DNA of 38,280 nucleotides, taken from contig JAGFIW010000056.1 in NCBI GenBank assembly GCA_024103195.1, positions 1 to 38,280 of the forward strand, given 5' to 3'. This stretch comes from Saprospiraceae bacterium. Lineage in GTDB: Bacteria; Bacteroidota; Bacteroidia; Chitinophagales; Saprospiraceae. Position numbers and translations under genes: made by a program. Of the stretch, positions 25,805 through 34,309 are shown piece by piece (position 1 is the stretch's first letter; each line of letters begins with the position of its first letter). The notes under the pieces are model-generated. The model was not told where the DNA came from. It searched no databases and saw only the letters and a program-made list of their open reading frames with translations.

Positions 25805-26296
25805 ATGAGCGATGATCCTGTCCTGGTCTATATCGGGCTGGGTGCCAACACCGGCGACCCGCCCGTCCAACTGCAACAGGCTCTGCAAAAAATCAGCGAG
25901 CGCGCCGGCAAGGTTGAGGTCCTCTCCTCTGTCTATGTCTCCGAACCCTGGGGAGGAGCGCCCCCGCCCTGGTTTCACAATCAGGCAGCCGGTATTCTGA
26001 CCCGACTGAAGCCCGAAGTCCTTATGGCTGTGCTCCTGGACATAGAACAAGACATGGGCAGGCAGCGCTCGGCGCCCAATGCACCCAGGCCCATAGATCT
26101 GGACATACTCTTTTATGGCGACCGGATCATCCGTGAGAACGATCTGGAGATACCGCATCCCCGGTTGGTGGAACGCAATTTTGTGCTGATCCCGCTGATG
26201 GAGATCGCTCCCGATTTTGTCCATCCCGTTACCGGGTTGACCATTGAAGAACATTACCTTCACAGCCCCGACCGGCATGAGGTATGCCTCATTTGA
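25805..26296 (+). CDS. folK: 6-hydroxymethyl-7,8-dihydropterin pyrophosphokinase (HPPK)
   Basis: The 163-residue folate-pathway enzyme transfers pyrophosphate from ATP to 6-hydroxymethyldihydropterin. It starts with VYIGLGANTGDP, has the SSVYVSEPWGG and WFHNQ segments, and carries the HPPK signature RQRSAPNAPRPIDLDILFYG with the Mg-binding Asp pair. The length is normal (about 160). The ATG at 25805 follows a -7 box by 21 nt; the upstream in-frame extension from 25721 would run into the divergent hydrolase gene. It is followed 10 nt later by the deoxynucleoside kinase gene, so a two-gene nucleotide/cofactor unit is likely. ThyA, a folate user, lies about 6 kb away. Confidence 0.96.
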   Translation: MSDDPVLVYIGLGANTGDPPVQLQQALQKISERAGKVEVLSSVYVSEPWGGAPPPWFHNQAAGILTRLKPEVLMAVLLDIEQDMGRQRSAPNAPRPIDLDILFYGDRIIRENDLEIPHPRLVERNFVLIPLMEIAPDFVHPVTGLTIEEHYLHSPDRHEVCLI

Positions 26297-26306
26297 TGTT
26301 TCACGG

Positions 26307-26963
26307 ATGACGTACGAAGAATTTCCTTATTCCTACATCGCCATTGAGGGCAACATCGGCTCTGGCAAAACCACTTTCACCGAGCGATTGGGTCAGGAAA
26401 TGCCCTGCAATCTGTTGCTGGAGCAATTTGCCGACAACCCCTTCCTCCCCTACTTCTACCGGGATCCGCTGCGGTACGCCTTCCCGCTGGAACTTTTCTT
26501 CATGACAGAGCGCTACAAACAGCTGCAAACGCTGGGCATACAGGGCGACCTGTTTCATCATTTGTTCATCGCCGATTACGCCTTTGTCAAGACCCTCCTT
26601 TTTGCCCGCAATAATTTGCCGGCCGATGAATTCCGGATCTTCCAGAAGCTGTGGATGGTCCTGGAGGCCGGATTGCCCAAGCCCCAGTTGCTAGTTTACC
26701 TCCATCGCCCGGTGGAGGTTTTGCAATCCCTGATCCGGCAAAGGGGTCGCTCCTATGAACAAAATATAAAGGGTGAATATCTGCAGCAACTCCAGGACCT
26801 GTATTTTGAATATTTCCGGAGTGAGTCCCAAATGCCGGTTTTGATCTTCGACCTGCAGGATGCCGATTTCCAGACCAATGACGGTTACTACCAGGAAATG
26901 CTGCGGTTGATTGGTGCCTCCTACGGACCGGGCGTGCACCATATCCGCATCCAGGGTTCTTAA
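26307..26963 (+). CDS. Deoxynucleoside kinase
   Basis: The 218-residue salvage enzyme phosphorylates deoxynucleosides (deoxyadenosine, deoxyguanosine or deoxycytidine type). The P-loop GNIGSGKT (15-22) follows the first strand YIAIEG. FADNPFLPYFYRDPLRYAFPLE resembles the substrate-pocket region of the dNK family (as a region, about 41-62). LVYLHRPVEVLQSLIRQRGR provides the lid arginines. The ATG at 26307 (10 nt after folK) puts the P-loop at the usual distance; an ATG at 26277 would overlap folK by 20 nt. Which base is preferred cannot be told. The stop shares a TTAA tetramer with the stop of convergent pepT. Confidence 0.92.
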   Translation: MTYEEFPYSYIAIEGNIGSGKTTFTERLGQEMPCNLLLEQFADNPFLPYFYRDPLRYAFPLELFFMTERYKQLQTLGIQGDLFHHLFIADYAFVKTLLFARNNLPADEFRIFQKLWMVLEAGLPKPQLLVYLHRPVEVLQSLIRQRGRSYEQNIKGEYLQQLQDLYFEYFRSESQMPVLIFDLQDADFQTNDGYYQEMLRLIGASYGPGVHHIRIQGS

Positions 26964-28204
26964 CGACCATGTCCGGCCCAAATCCGGGCCAGATGGACGA
27001 TGGTCCTGGAAGAGGCTTCCATATCCTGGACCGTACACCATTCCTGCCTGGAATGGAAGGCGTGCTCTCCGGCGAAAATGTTGGGACAGGGCAGCCCCAT
27101 GAAGGAGAGTCGGGAACCATCCGTTCCGCCGCGAATGCTGGAGCGATGCGGGGTCAATCCGGCTTTCTGGATGGCTTGCTCGGCATAATCGGCCACTTCG
27201 GGGTGCCTGTCGAGCACTTCCTTCATGTTGCGGTACTGTTCTTTGACTTCCAGTTCGAAAGATCCTTTGGGGTGACGCTTCATGACGGATGCACAGACAT
27301 CCCTCAACAGGTCAGCATGAGCGGCCAGACCCTGCCGCGTAAAGTCGCGCAGGATGAACTGCACCACGGCCTTTTCGGCATTTCCGGTCATGTGGACGGG
27401 ATGGATGAATCCTTCGCGTCCCGAGGTGGTCTCGGGACTCAGCCGGTCTTTGGGCAGGGCATCCAGGATCTCTGCGGCCAGTTTGATGGCATTGACCAGT
27501 TTGCCCAAACCGAATCCCGGATGGGCCGACACACCATGCACGGTCAGGGTGGCGCCATCAGCGCTGAATGTCTCATCCTCCAGAGAACCGACCCTCTCGC
27601 CGTCAACGGTATATCCGAAATCCGCCGCCAACTTTTGCATGTCCACCTTGTCCACGCCCCTTCCGATTTCCTCGTCCGGGGTGAAGAGGATGCGCAGGCG
27701 CCCATGTTCCCATTCCGGATGCCGGACAAACTGGGATACTGCATCCATAATGGCTGCAATACCTGCCTTGTTGTCGGCGCCCAGGAGGGTGGTACCGCTG
27801 GCGGTGATGATGTCATGCCCGATTTTGCCCGCCAATTCGGGATGGTCTTCCGGCCTGATGACCTGATTGGTGTCATCCGGCAACACGATCGCCCCTCCCT
27901 GATAATTGCGATGCACCAGCGGACGCACATCGGTGCCGGAGCAATCGGGCGATGTGTCCATATGGGAGCAAAAACAGATAACGGGCACCGGTCGGTCCAC
28001 ATTGGATTCGAGGGTGGCATACACATAGCCGTGCTCATCCATGTGGGCATCCGACAGCCCCAATTCCTGCAATTCCCCGACCAGTAACTTGCCCAGGTTC
28101 ATTTGCTTGGAAGTACTCGGGCACGTCTCCGAAAAAGGATCCGACTGGGTATCAATGCGTACGTAGCGGAGAAAGCGGTCAAGGACGGTGGCATTTTCTG
28201 ACAT
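26960..28204 (-). CDS. pepT: Peptidase T (tripeptide aminopeptidase)
   Basis: The 414-residue M20-family zinc peptidase removes N-terminal residues from tripeptides in the cytoplasm. Metal and catalytic landmarks are H81 and D83 (HMDTSPD), D144 (LGADNKAG), E178/E179 (PDEEIGRG), the dimerisation-domain HGVSAHPGFG and the C-terminal AGEHAFHSRQEW. The length matches PepT (about 408-415). Possible -7 box TACCTTTA at 28232-28225. It is convergent with the kinase gene and divergent from fmt. Confidence 0.97.
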   Translation of the reverse strand: MSENATVLDRFLRYVRIDTQSDPFSETCPSTSKQMNLGKLLVGELQELGLSDAHMDEHGYVYATLESNVDRPVPVICFCSHMDTSPDCSGTDVRPLVHRNYQGGAIVLPDDTNQVIRPEDHPELAGKIGHDIITASGTTLLGADNKAGIAAIMDAVSQFVRHPEWEHGRLRILFTPDEEIGRGVDKVDMQKLAADFGYTVDGERVGSLEDETFSADGATLTVHGVSAHPGFGLGKLVNAIKLAAEILDALPKDRLSPETTSGREGFIHPVHMTGNAEKAVVQFILRDFTRQGLAAHADLLRDVCASVMKRHPKGSFELEVKEQYRNMKEVLDRHPEVADYAEQAIQKAGLTPHRSSIRGGTDGSRLSFMGLPCPNIFAGEHAFHSRQEWCTVQDMEASSRTIVHLARIWAGHGR

Positions 28205-28224
28205 GACTGTTGGCGTTGGAGGCC

Positions 28225-28232
28225 TAAAGGTA
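28225..28232 (-). promoter_or_regulatory. Possible -7 box for pepT
   Basis: On the minus strand this reads TACCTTTA, seven of eight positions of the TACCTTTG form seen elsewhere in the window, 20 nt before the pepT ATG. The last base differs, so the call is tentative. Confidence 0.35.
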
Positions 28233-28271
28233 AGGGGAAGCCCGGAACCGGGATGACGGAAGTGGTATGTT

Positions 28272-28279
28272 TACCTTTG
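28272..28279 (+). promoter_or_regulatory. -7 promoter box for fmt
   Basis: TACCTTTG, a full TAnnTTTG match, ends 16 nt before the fmt ATG at 28296. Confidence 0.6.
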
Positions 28280-28295
28280 AACCCAATTGGTCGGT

Positions 28296-29255
28296 ATGCG
28301 TCTGGTATTTATGGGAACCCCCGAATTTGCTGTTGATGCCCTGGATGCGTTGATCCGGGAGGGGCATGATGTGGCGGCGGTCGTGACTGCCACGGACAAA
28401 CCGGGTGGCCGAGGTCGCAAGGAAGTCTTGTCCAGTGAGGTGGCCCGATATGTCCGTACCAGGGATCTCGTTTTGCTCCAGCCCGAACGGTTGCGCGACC
28501 CTGTTTTTCTCGAGGCATTGGCCCGGCTTGAGGCCGAACTGTTTGTGGTTGTCGCTTTCCGTATGTTGCCCGAAGTCGTATGGCGGATGCCACCCAAAGG
28601 CACGATCAATCTGCACGGCAGTCTTTTGCCTGCCTACCGGGGTGCCGCGCCCATCCATTGGAGCATACTGAACGGGGAGCGCGAGACCGGGGTGACTGTT
28701 TTCTTTCTGAGGCAGGAAATCGATACGGGGGATGTCATTTGGAGGGAACATATCCCCATAAGTGCTGAAGAGACCACGGGCAGTCTTCACGACCGCATGA
28801 AAGCCATCGGAGCCCGTGCCCTCTGCCGGGCCGTCGGGCACATCCAGAACGGCGATCATACCCGGTCACCACAACCTGCCGTTGCACCTTCCCATGCGCC
28901 CAAAATTCATCCCCATCTCGCTGCCATCGATCCTTCCTGGCCCGCTGAAAAAGTAAGGCGATGGGTGGCCGGCATGAATCCCCATCCGGTCGCCTGGGCG
29001 GTTTTTGACGACCGAAAACTCAAAATCTACCGTGTCACGCTCCATCCCTCGCAGCCCGGAGACCTGCCCGGACAATGGATTGTGGCCTATCCCCATTTTT
29101 TTCTTGTGGTGGCCGACGGAAGGGTATCGTTGGAAGAGGTACAGATGGAGGGGCGTAAGAGAATGGACATCAGGGAATTCCTCCACGGTCTCAATCGCCC
29201 GGATGGCGTGGCCGGCATTTGTCCCACTCCTTCACCTACTGCCGAACCGTCATGA
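28296..29255 (+). CDS. fmt: Methionyl-tRNA formyltransferase
   Basis: The 319-residue enzyme formylates Met-tRNAfMet for translation initiation, using 10-formyltetrahydrofolate. The start is MRLVFMGTPEFAVDALDAL. The catalytic Asn-His-Asp triad is seen in INLHGSLLPAYRGAAPIHWS and in EIDTGDVIWRE, and a C-terminal OB-like domain follows from about 205. The ATG at 28296 follows a -7 box; an in-frame TTG at 28287 is not needed. The stop overlaps the MBL-fold gene start (ATGA). def is not adjacent. Confidence 0.97.
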   Translation: MRLVFMGTPEFAVDALDALIREGHDVAAVVTATDKPGGRGRKEVLSSEVARYVRTRDLVLLQPERLRDPVFLEALARLEAELFVVVAFRMLPEVVWRMPPKGTINLHGSLLPAYRGAAPIHWSILNGERETGVTVFFLRQEIDTGDVIWREHIPISAEETTGSLHDRMKAIGARALCRAVGHIQNGDHTRSPQPAVAPSHAPKIHPHLAAIDPSWPAEKVRRWVAGMNPHPVAWAVFDDRKLKIYRVTLHPSQPGDLPGQWIVAYPHFFLVVADGRVSLEEVQMEGRKRMDIREFLHGLNRPDGVAGICPTPSPTAEPS

Positions 29256-30166
29256 AGGACAACACGCGCGCATCTTCACCGCCCTATGCCGTCCTCGATC
29301 TCCGGTTCCAGGGCTTGCCTGGAGTCATCGGCGCCTTTCTCCTTCCTACGGCCGAGGGCTGGGTCCTTGTGGAAAGCGGCCCGCATTCGTGCTGGGATGC
29401 CCTTGTCAGGGAATTGGCGGAGCGGGGGTTGAAGCCCCGGGATATCCGGCATGTCCTTTTGACCCATATCCACCTCGATCATGCCGGCGCTGCCTGGGCG
29501 CTGGCCGCCGAAGGCGCGCAGGTACACGTTCACCCTTTCGGACGGGACCATCTGGCGGATCCGTCCCGACTCATGGCCTCGGCACAACGGATTTACGGGG
29601 AGGAGATGGATGCGTTGTGGGGAGAGATGCACCCTGTTAGCCCATCCTTGCTGCACAGTATCGACGATCAGGACGTACTTGACATCGGCGGTGTCACTTT
29701 CAAGGCGCATCACACGCCGGGCCATGCCTCCCATCATATTGCCTGGCAGACGGGCGACATCCTGTTTACCGGAGACGTGGCGGGCATCCGGATCGGCAGC
29801 GGGGTGGTCGCCCCACCTTGTCCACCTCCCGAGTTTGATCCGGAATTATGGGCGCAATCACTCGCCCAAATGCGTTCCCTGGATGTCCGTGAACTGGTAT
29901 TGACCCACTTTGGCCCCGTCCAGGACATCGGACATCATTTTCTCCAACTGGAGGAGGGGCTTTCATCCTGGATGAACTTCTTCCGAGACCAGCCCGATAC
30001 CGCAGAGCCGGAAGACCTGGTACCGGCGTTTACCGATTTCATCGAGCATTCCTTTTATCCCCCCTCCATGGATGCGGCCAGCCGAAAACAATACGCCTTT
30101 GCCAATCCGCCCTGGATGAGCGTAGCCGGCATTTTGCGTTATTTGAGGAAATCGCGGCATTCCTGA
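29252..30166 (+). CDS. MBL-fold metallohydrolase
   Basis: The 304-residue protein has the metallo-beta-lactamase fold. The signature HIHLDHAG (72-79) supplies three histidines and the aspartate. A further His occurs in [10 protein letters not shown], the bridging Asp in LFTGDVAG, and a last His in VLTHFGP. The C-terminal part (about 235-304) is helical. This resembles glyoxalase II-like or generic MBL hydrolases; the substrate is unknown. The start overlaps the fmt stop by 4 nt (ATGA), indicating co-translation. The 3' end overlaps the convergent ogt gene by 28 nt. Confidence 0.9.
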   Translation: MKDNTRASSPPYAVLDLRFQGLPGVIGAFLLPTAEGWVLVESGPHSCWDALVRELAERGLKPRDIRHVLLTHIHLDHAGAAWALAAEGAQVHVHPFGRDHLADPSRLMASAQRIYGEEMDALWGEMHPVSPSLLHSIDDQDVLDIGGVTFKAHHTPGHASHHIAWQTGDILFTGDVAGIRIGSGVVAPPCPPPEFDPELWAQSLAQMRSLDVRELVLTHFGPVQDIGHHFLQLEEGLSSWMNFFRDQPDTAEPEDLVPAFTDFIEHSFYPPSMDAASRKQYAFANPPWMSVAGILRYLRKSRHS

Positions 30167-30657
30167 CCCTCCAACTCGTCGAACAGACAGATTTGGGTCG
30201 GAGGATTTTCATGGCGCAACAGCCATTCCTTCCGCCATAGCCCACCAGCATATCCGGTCAATTTCCCACCTGTTCCCACCACCCGATGACAGGGTACGAC
30301 GATGGCCAAGGGATTGCGGCTGTTGGCGGTACCGACGGCTCTCGCACTGCCGGGGGCCCCAAGGCTGCCGGCCAGTTGCCCATAGGTTCGGGTCTCTCCG
30401 AAAGGGATGGTGAGCAGGTATTGCCAGACCCGGGTTTCAAAAGGCGTGCCGTGCCAGTGCAGGGGCAGGTCAAAGGACTGTCGGGCAGAAGCGAAATACG
30501 CGGCAAGCTGCCGGGCCGCTTCTTCCAGTAGGGGCGGCACCGATGCCGGCGCGTCTGATTTCTCTCCGCCAAACCCGATGGAAGCGATGCCTTCCGCATC
30601 ACCGCGGATCACCAGGATCCCCAATGGACTGTCCAGCGTGCAGAAGGAGGTGTACAT
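30139..30657 (-). CDS. ogt: Methylated-DNA--protein-cysteine methyltransferase
   Basis: The 172-residue suicide repair protein removes methyl groups from O6-methylguanine. The acceptor C123 lies in [10 protein letters not shown], preceded by the helix-turn-helix region [24 protein letters not shown] and the Asn hinge (ANSRNPLAI). The length fits Ogt-type enzymes. The ATG at 30657 ([13 protein letters not shown]) is chosen; a longer in-frame start at 30783 lies inside the preceding gene. It follows the unknown 463-residue gene by 28 nt, so the two are probably co-transcribed. A C-terminal tail of about 22 residues extends past the usual end. Confidence 0.95.
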   Translation of the reverse strand: MYTSFCTLDSPLGILVIRGDAEGIASIGFGGEKSDAPASVPPLLEEAARQLAAYFASARQSFDLPLHWHGTPFETRVWQYLLTIPFGETRTYGQLAGSLGAPGSARAVGTANSRNPLAIVVPCHRVVGTGGKLTGYAGGLWRKEWLLRHENPPTQICLFDELEGQECRDFLK

Positions 30658-30685
30658 GCCCAATACCCGGATATCCCGTAGAGAA

Positions 30686-32077
30686 TCAGGCTTGTTCGGC
30701 CTTCTTCTTCCGGCGTGTTTTGAATACTTCGACGACTTCTTTTTCAGTGAAAAAGCCGAGATCCACGAATACCGTTTGGACAAATCGCTTGATGTCCTGG
30801 TAGTCCTTGCCTCTTTTGTCGGTGTAGGTTTTGAGCAGACGCTGGAGGTAGGCTCTGTTGAGCGCCTCGATATCCTGCTTGAAATGTTCGTTGTCGAAGA
30901 TCAGGAAATAGGCGGAGTACGTCTTGCTGATATCAAACCATTCCGTGTAGTCCTCTTCACTGATGTGCTGGAGAAACTGCCGGAGGTATTGATAAATGGT
31001 CAATCGCACACATTCATTGACCACGCTCACCCCTTTGTGGCGGCTGTAAAACCGGGCCACCTCATCGATGGCGTCCTTGTGGATGTAGCCTTTTCCGTGG
31101 ATGGTGCCGGTGAGGGTACAATAGGCCGACAAGTCGTCTTCCACTTTCATGTCCACGAGAGCCCCTACCCGCTTGTCACAGGCGGCATCGATCCGGTAAT
31201 CGCCGTGATGCAATTCGGCGAGGATTCGGAAGTAGGCATCGGCAAAATTGGCCTCCTCCTTGCGCAGTGTATTCAGCAGCTGTCCGATTTGTTTGGCTTC
31301 CTTGGCAGGGGGGTCAAAGAAGTGAATGAAAAGAACGGTCAGGTACCGGTGTTCATAGGATCCGACGAGTTCCTTTTGCATGACGAGCCGGGTCAGCGGC
31401 GCGAGGAAAGAGGTGTTGTCCAGACCCAGCTTGACGCGCCTCTCGAGAAACATCCGGATGGCGGGAAAAGTCCGGCGAAGCTCGGGCAGATCGACCGGGA
31501 GGTCGGCGGTGAAATAGATCTCGTCGCGGAATTGCAGGGCGTATCGCTGATAAGCCAGTCGCCTTTGTTCGGGGTCGTGGTATTTCTCCAGCACCTGGGC
31601 TTGCAGCCACTGACGGATCTGCCGGTTTTCCACTTCCTCCAGGAGATTGGTGACCCAGATGTGAGAACTCAGGGCGAAGCCGATCTGAACGGTCTGGCCG
31701 ATGCGTTTGCGGATCTCGTCAAAATTGGAGGAGGCGCAAATCGTCAGCAGGACTTTGCGAAATGGCTCCTGGGGGTAATGGAACTGGAAGTGTTCGTTGA
31801 CGGGTCCGCGCAGGACGGTAAATCCGAGCAGGCGCGGCAGGAACAGCCCTTCGAAGCGGTCGTCGAGGAGGGACTCTTCCAGCGCGGGAAGTTGGAGCGG
31901 ATCCTTTTCGGCGACTTCCCGATAGAGCTCGGCGATCCCGGACTCGTATCCTTCCCGGAGGGCTGCATAGTCACTTTCTTCTTCGTTTTCCTGCCAGGCG
32001 GCCAACTCGTCCGCTTCCTGCACGAGTTCCATCAGCTCATCCACTTGTGCGCGATAGGAGGGATCTAAGGGGAGCAT
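30686..32077 (-). CDS. Unknown cytoplasmic protein
   Basis: I do not recognise this 463-residue protein. It has no signal peptide and no membrane segment and is predicted to be mostly alpha-helical, rich in Glu, Arg, Leu and Tyr. The N-terminus is acidic ([22 protein letters not shown]), the middle contains [21 protein letters not shown], and the C-terminus is basic ([11 protein letters not shown]). No nucleotide-binding or metal motif is obvious. The start at 32077 ([11 protein letters not shown]) is preferred over 32119, which would lie inside the upstream terminator. It is followed 28 nt later by ogt. Codon bias and amino-acid make-up fit a real gene; the long antisense frame is a shadow. 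The helical-repeat appearance is only an impression. Confidence 0.85.
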   Translation of the reverse strand: MLPLDPSYRAQVDELMELVQEADELAAWQENEEESDYAALREGYESGIAELYREVAEKDPLQLPALEESLLDDRFEGLFLPRLLGFTVLRGPVNEHFQFHYPQEPFRKVLLTICASSNFDEIRKRIGQTVQIGFALSSHIWVTNLLEEVENRQIRQWLQAQVLEKYHDPEQRRLAYQRYALQFRDEIYFTADLPVDLPELRRTFPAIRMFLERRVKLGLDNTSFLAPLTRLVMQKELVGSYEHRYLTVLFIHFFDPPAKEAKQIGQLLNTLRKEEANFADAYFRILAELHHGDYRIDAACDKRVGALVDMKVEDDLSAYCTLTGTIHGKGYIHKDAIDEVARFYSRHKGVSVVNECVRLTIYQYLRQFLQHISEEDYTEWFDISKTYSAYFLIFDNEHFKQDIEALNRAYLQRLLKTYTDKRGKDYQDIKRFVQTVFVDLGFFTEKEVVEVFKTRRKKKAEQA

Positions 32078-32094
32078 GTTGATTGATTTATGTC

Positions 32095-32141
32095 TCGGAT
32101 AAAAATGGAAGCCTGACAATCCGGCGGATGGTCAGGCTTCC
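32095..32141 (-). terminator. Rho-independent terminator of rpsP
   Basis: Perfect 11-bp arms GGAAGCCTGAC (32107-32117) and GTCAGGCTTCC (32131-32141) enclose a 13-nt loop. Reading the minus strand the stem is followed by ATTTTTATC. It lies 92 bp after the rpsP stop and just before the unknown gene, so it separates the two units. Confidence 0.75.
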
Positions 32142-32232
32142 TGGGATACCAACTTGATGCGAAGGTAACCATATTTCCCACTCGGTTCATTCCGTCTTCA
32201 GGACAAGATGGCGGCCGAGCCGGTTCAAGGTA

Positions 32233-32922
32233 TTACCCTTCCTGGGAAGGTTCCTCCCCGGAGGTTTCTTCCGCGGATTCTTCGGCGGTCGTTTCGTCGG
32301 CAGGGGATTCTTCGGAAGTCGTTGCGACTTCTTCCGATTCTGCGGTTTCTACGGTTTCTGCGGCAGGGGCCTCTTCCGAGGTCCCGGCAACAACGGGTGT
32401 CTCTTCAACCGGTGCTGCAGGAGGTGTCTCCTCGATGGGCGTCTCTACGGATGCCTCTTCAGCGACCTCGGCCGGAGCAGGCGATTCCTCCACGACCGGG
32501 GCAGGTGCTGGTTTGGGGCTACCGGATACCTGGACGTGATAGGCGCGCTTCTGCTCGGCGGTTTTGGTGCGGCGCAACTCCACCCGGGTTTCTTTCTCCT
32601 GGATGAAGGTGGCCCACTGGGCGTCTGCCTGTTCCTGGGTCAGCGCCCCTTTGGCGATACCGCGCAACAGGTGTTTGCGGAACAAAACGCCTTTGAAGCG
32701 GAGAATGGCCCGGACGGTATCCGTCGGTTGGGCCCCTTTCTGAAGCCATTCCAGGGCTTTGTCCCGGTCGATCTCGATCGTGGCAGGTACGGTCATCGGG
32801 TTGTAAAAACCCAAACGCTCGATAAATTTGCCGTCCCTGGGTGAGCGGGCATCGGCCACCACGATTTTGTAATACGGATTTTTCTTGCGTCCGTGGCGCT
32901 GCAATCTGATTTTAACTGCCAT
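32233..32922 (-). CDS. rpsP: Ribosomal protein S16 with a long acidic C-terminal tail
   Basis: Residues 1-85 are canonical S16 ([20 protein letters not shown], then [19 protein letters not shown]). A charged region (about 86-130) continues it, and from about 134 to 229 there is a low-complexity tail rich in Glu, Ala, Pro, Thr and Ser. The tail has about 27 Glu and one Lys. Total length is 229, against about 80-90 for the minimal protein; shorter acidic extensions are known in Bacteroidota S16. The ATG at 32922 is fixed by homology, so the 28-codon upstream extension is not used. Unlike the rpsP-rimM-trmD operon of many bacteria, it stands alone with its own terminator. Confidence 0.95.
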   Translation of the reverse strand: MAVKIRLQRHGRKKNPYYKIVVADARSPRDGKFIERLGFYNPMTVPATIEIDRDKALEWLQKGAQPTDTVRAILRFKGVLFRKHLLRGIAKGALTQEQADAQWATFIQEKETRVELRRTKTAEQKRAYHVQVSGSPKPAPAPVVEESPAPAEVAEEASVETPIEETPPAAPVEETPVVAGTSEEAPAAETVETAESEEVATTSEESPADETTAEESAEETSGEEPSQEG

Positions 32923-32993
32923 TTGTTGAGCACAAATTTGTCCGACCATCCCTGCTTCATCCGGTAAACGGACCGCAGGGCATAAAGCGGGTG

Positions 32994-33001
32994 CAAAGGT
33001 A
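32994..33001 (-). promoter_or_regulatory. -7 promoter box for rpsP
   Basis: On the minus strand this reads TACCTTTG, a full TAnnTTTG match, about 71 nt before the rpsP ATG. This gives the longest leader in the window (about 60-65 nt). The leader ends in ACAAAT/ATTTGT complementary arms (32921-32937) that overlap the start codon. Confidence 0.55.
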
Positions 33002-33052
33002 AACAAAATAGTTTATCAAAGCCATCATGCTGCGGAAAAAGCGGGAAAAACC

Positions 33053-33060
33053 TACCTTTG
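33053..33060 (+). promoter_or_regulatory. -7 promoter box for the RsmB-like gene
   Basis: TACCTTTG, a full TAnnTTTG match, ends 31 nt before the ATG at 33092. It is 51 bp from the divergent rpsP box. Confidence 0.6.
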
Positions 33061-33091
33061 GCCCTCCAGAACGGCGATATTTCGCCATCGC

Positions 33092-34309
33092 ATGGCCGAT
33101 TCCGATCCCTCACCCACCCGCTTGTACCCCAACCTTGTTGCTGCCGTCGAACAAGCCTTGACGGATACCCTGGTCGGCCGGCATCCTGCAGACAAAGTCC
33201 TCGGAAGGTTGTTCAAGGCGAATCCCAAGTGGGGTTCCCGCGACCGTGCCTTTATCGCAGAGACCACCTATGACCTTCTCCGATATTTGCGCCACTACAC
33301 GGAGCGCATCGGGGCCCGGACGGAATGGTGGTCTCTCATCGGTTGGCATTTGCAGGCCAAGGGCATCCTGCTGCCTGATTGGCCGGAATGGCGGCAACTG
33401 CCCCCCTGCCCGGTCCACCTCAGCGATGCGCCTTTAGCCGTCGTCGAATCCGTCACCGACTGGCTGGACCGGAAAGGGAGAGCGGCCTATGGGGATCGGT
33501 GGCCCAGCCTGCTTCACGCCCTCAACCGGCCCGCAAAGGTGGTGTTGCGCATCAATGCCCTCAAAACCGGGCTGGAGGAGGCCAGACAACGACTGGCCGG
33601 GGAGGGCATTGACACCCAACCTGTCGGGCCCTGGGCCCTGGAGCTCGCCGAACGGATCAATGTATTCCAGAGTGCCGCTTTCCGGGAAGGGTGGTTTGAA
33701 GTGCAGGACCTGGCCAGTCAGCAGATCGCTCCCCTGCTGGACATCAAGCCCGGTCAGCGCATCGTGGATGCCTGTGCCGGCGCCGGCGGGAAAACCCTCC
33801 ATCTCGCCGCCCTGGCTGCCAACAAAGGACAAATCATTGCCCTGGATACCGAGGCGCCCAAACTCGCCGAACTCAAACATCGCGCCGCCAGAGCCGGTGC
33901 GCATAATATCGAGACCCGGCTGATCGATCACACGCGGGTCATCCGGCGATTGTCGGCTTCGGCCGACCGCTTGCTGCTGGATGTGCCCTGCACCGGCACC
34001 GGGGTACTGCGTCGCAATCCGGATACCAAGTGGAAACTCGGCGAGGAGGTTCTCCAGAAATGTATGGCCCTCCAACACCAGATTTTGCGGCAATACGCGG
34101 GCATTTGCCGGCCGGGAGGCCGGATGGTCTACGCCACCTGCAGCATCCTGCCCGAAGAAAATCAGGACCAGATCAGGAACTTTCTGGCGGAGCATACCGG
34201 ATTCATCCTTTTGCTGGAAGGACAATTCCTGCCCGACGATTTTGGCTACGACGGATTCTACTACGCCGTACTGGAAAGGTCAGAAATCAAAACGGAGCCG
34301 GAGGTTTAA
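33092..34309 (+). CDS. RsmB-like 16S rRNA m5C methyltransferase (NOL1/NOP2/Sun family)
   Basis: The 405-residue SAM-dependent enzyme has an N-terminal NusB-like helical domain (KVLGRLFKANPKWGSRDRAFI), a central stretch QDLASQQIAPLLDIKPGQ, motif I VDACAGAGGKTLHL, and the catalytic cysteines in LLDVPCTGTGVLRRNPDTKW and VYATCSILPEEN. This layout resembles RsmB (Fmu), which methylates C967 of 16S rRNA in E. coli, although that position is inferred. The ATG follows a -7 box by 31 nt. Its last 30 bp also encode the C-terminus of the TonB-dependent receptor on the other strand. Confidence 0.93.
   Translation: MADSDPSPTRLYPNLVAAVEQALTDTLVGRHPADKVLGRLFKANPKWGSRDRAFIAETTYDLLRYLRHYTERIGARTEWWSLIGWHLQAKGILLPDWPEWRQLPPCPVHLSDAPLAVVESVTDWLDRKGRAAYGDRWPSLLHALNRPAKVVLRINALKTGLEEARQRLAGEGIDTQPVGPWALELAERINVFQSAAFREGWFEVQDLASQQIAPLLDIKPGQRIVDACAGAGGKTLHLAALAANKGQIIALDTEAPKLAELKHRAARAGAHNIETRLIDHTRVIRRLSASADRLLLDVPCTGTGVLRRNPDTKWKLGEEVLQKCMALQHQILRQYAGICRPGGRMVYATCSILPEENQDQIRNFLAEHTGFILLLEGQFLPDDFGYDGFYYAVLERSEIKTEPEV

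Noticed and set aside
30407..32068. 553-codon open frame on the + strand opposite the unknown gene and ogt
   Set aside because: It is antisense to two better-supported genes, its composition (Val/Gly/Phe/His-rich, no motifs) is that of a complement, and it has no promoter box or neighbour spacing.
32233..32530. Tandem repeat or minisatellite in the rpsP tail
   Set aside because: The DNA is low-complexity (Glu/Ala/Pro/Thr codons), but no regular unit length is seen.
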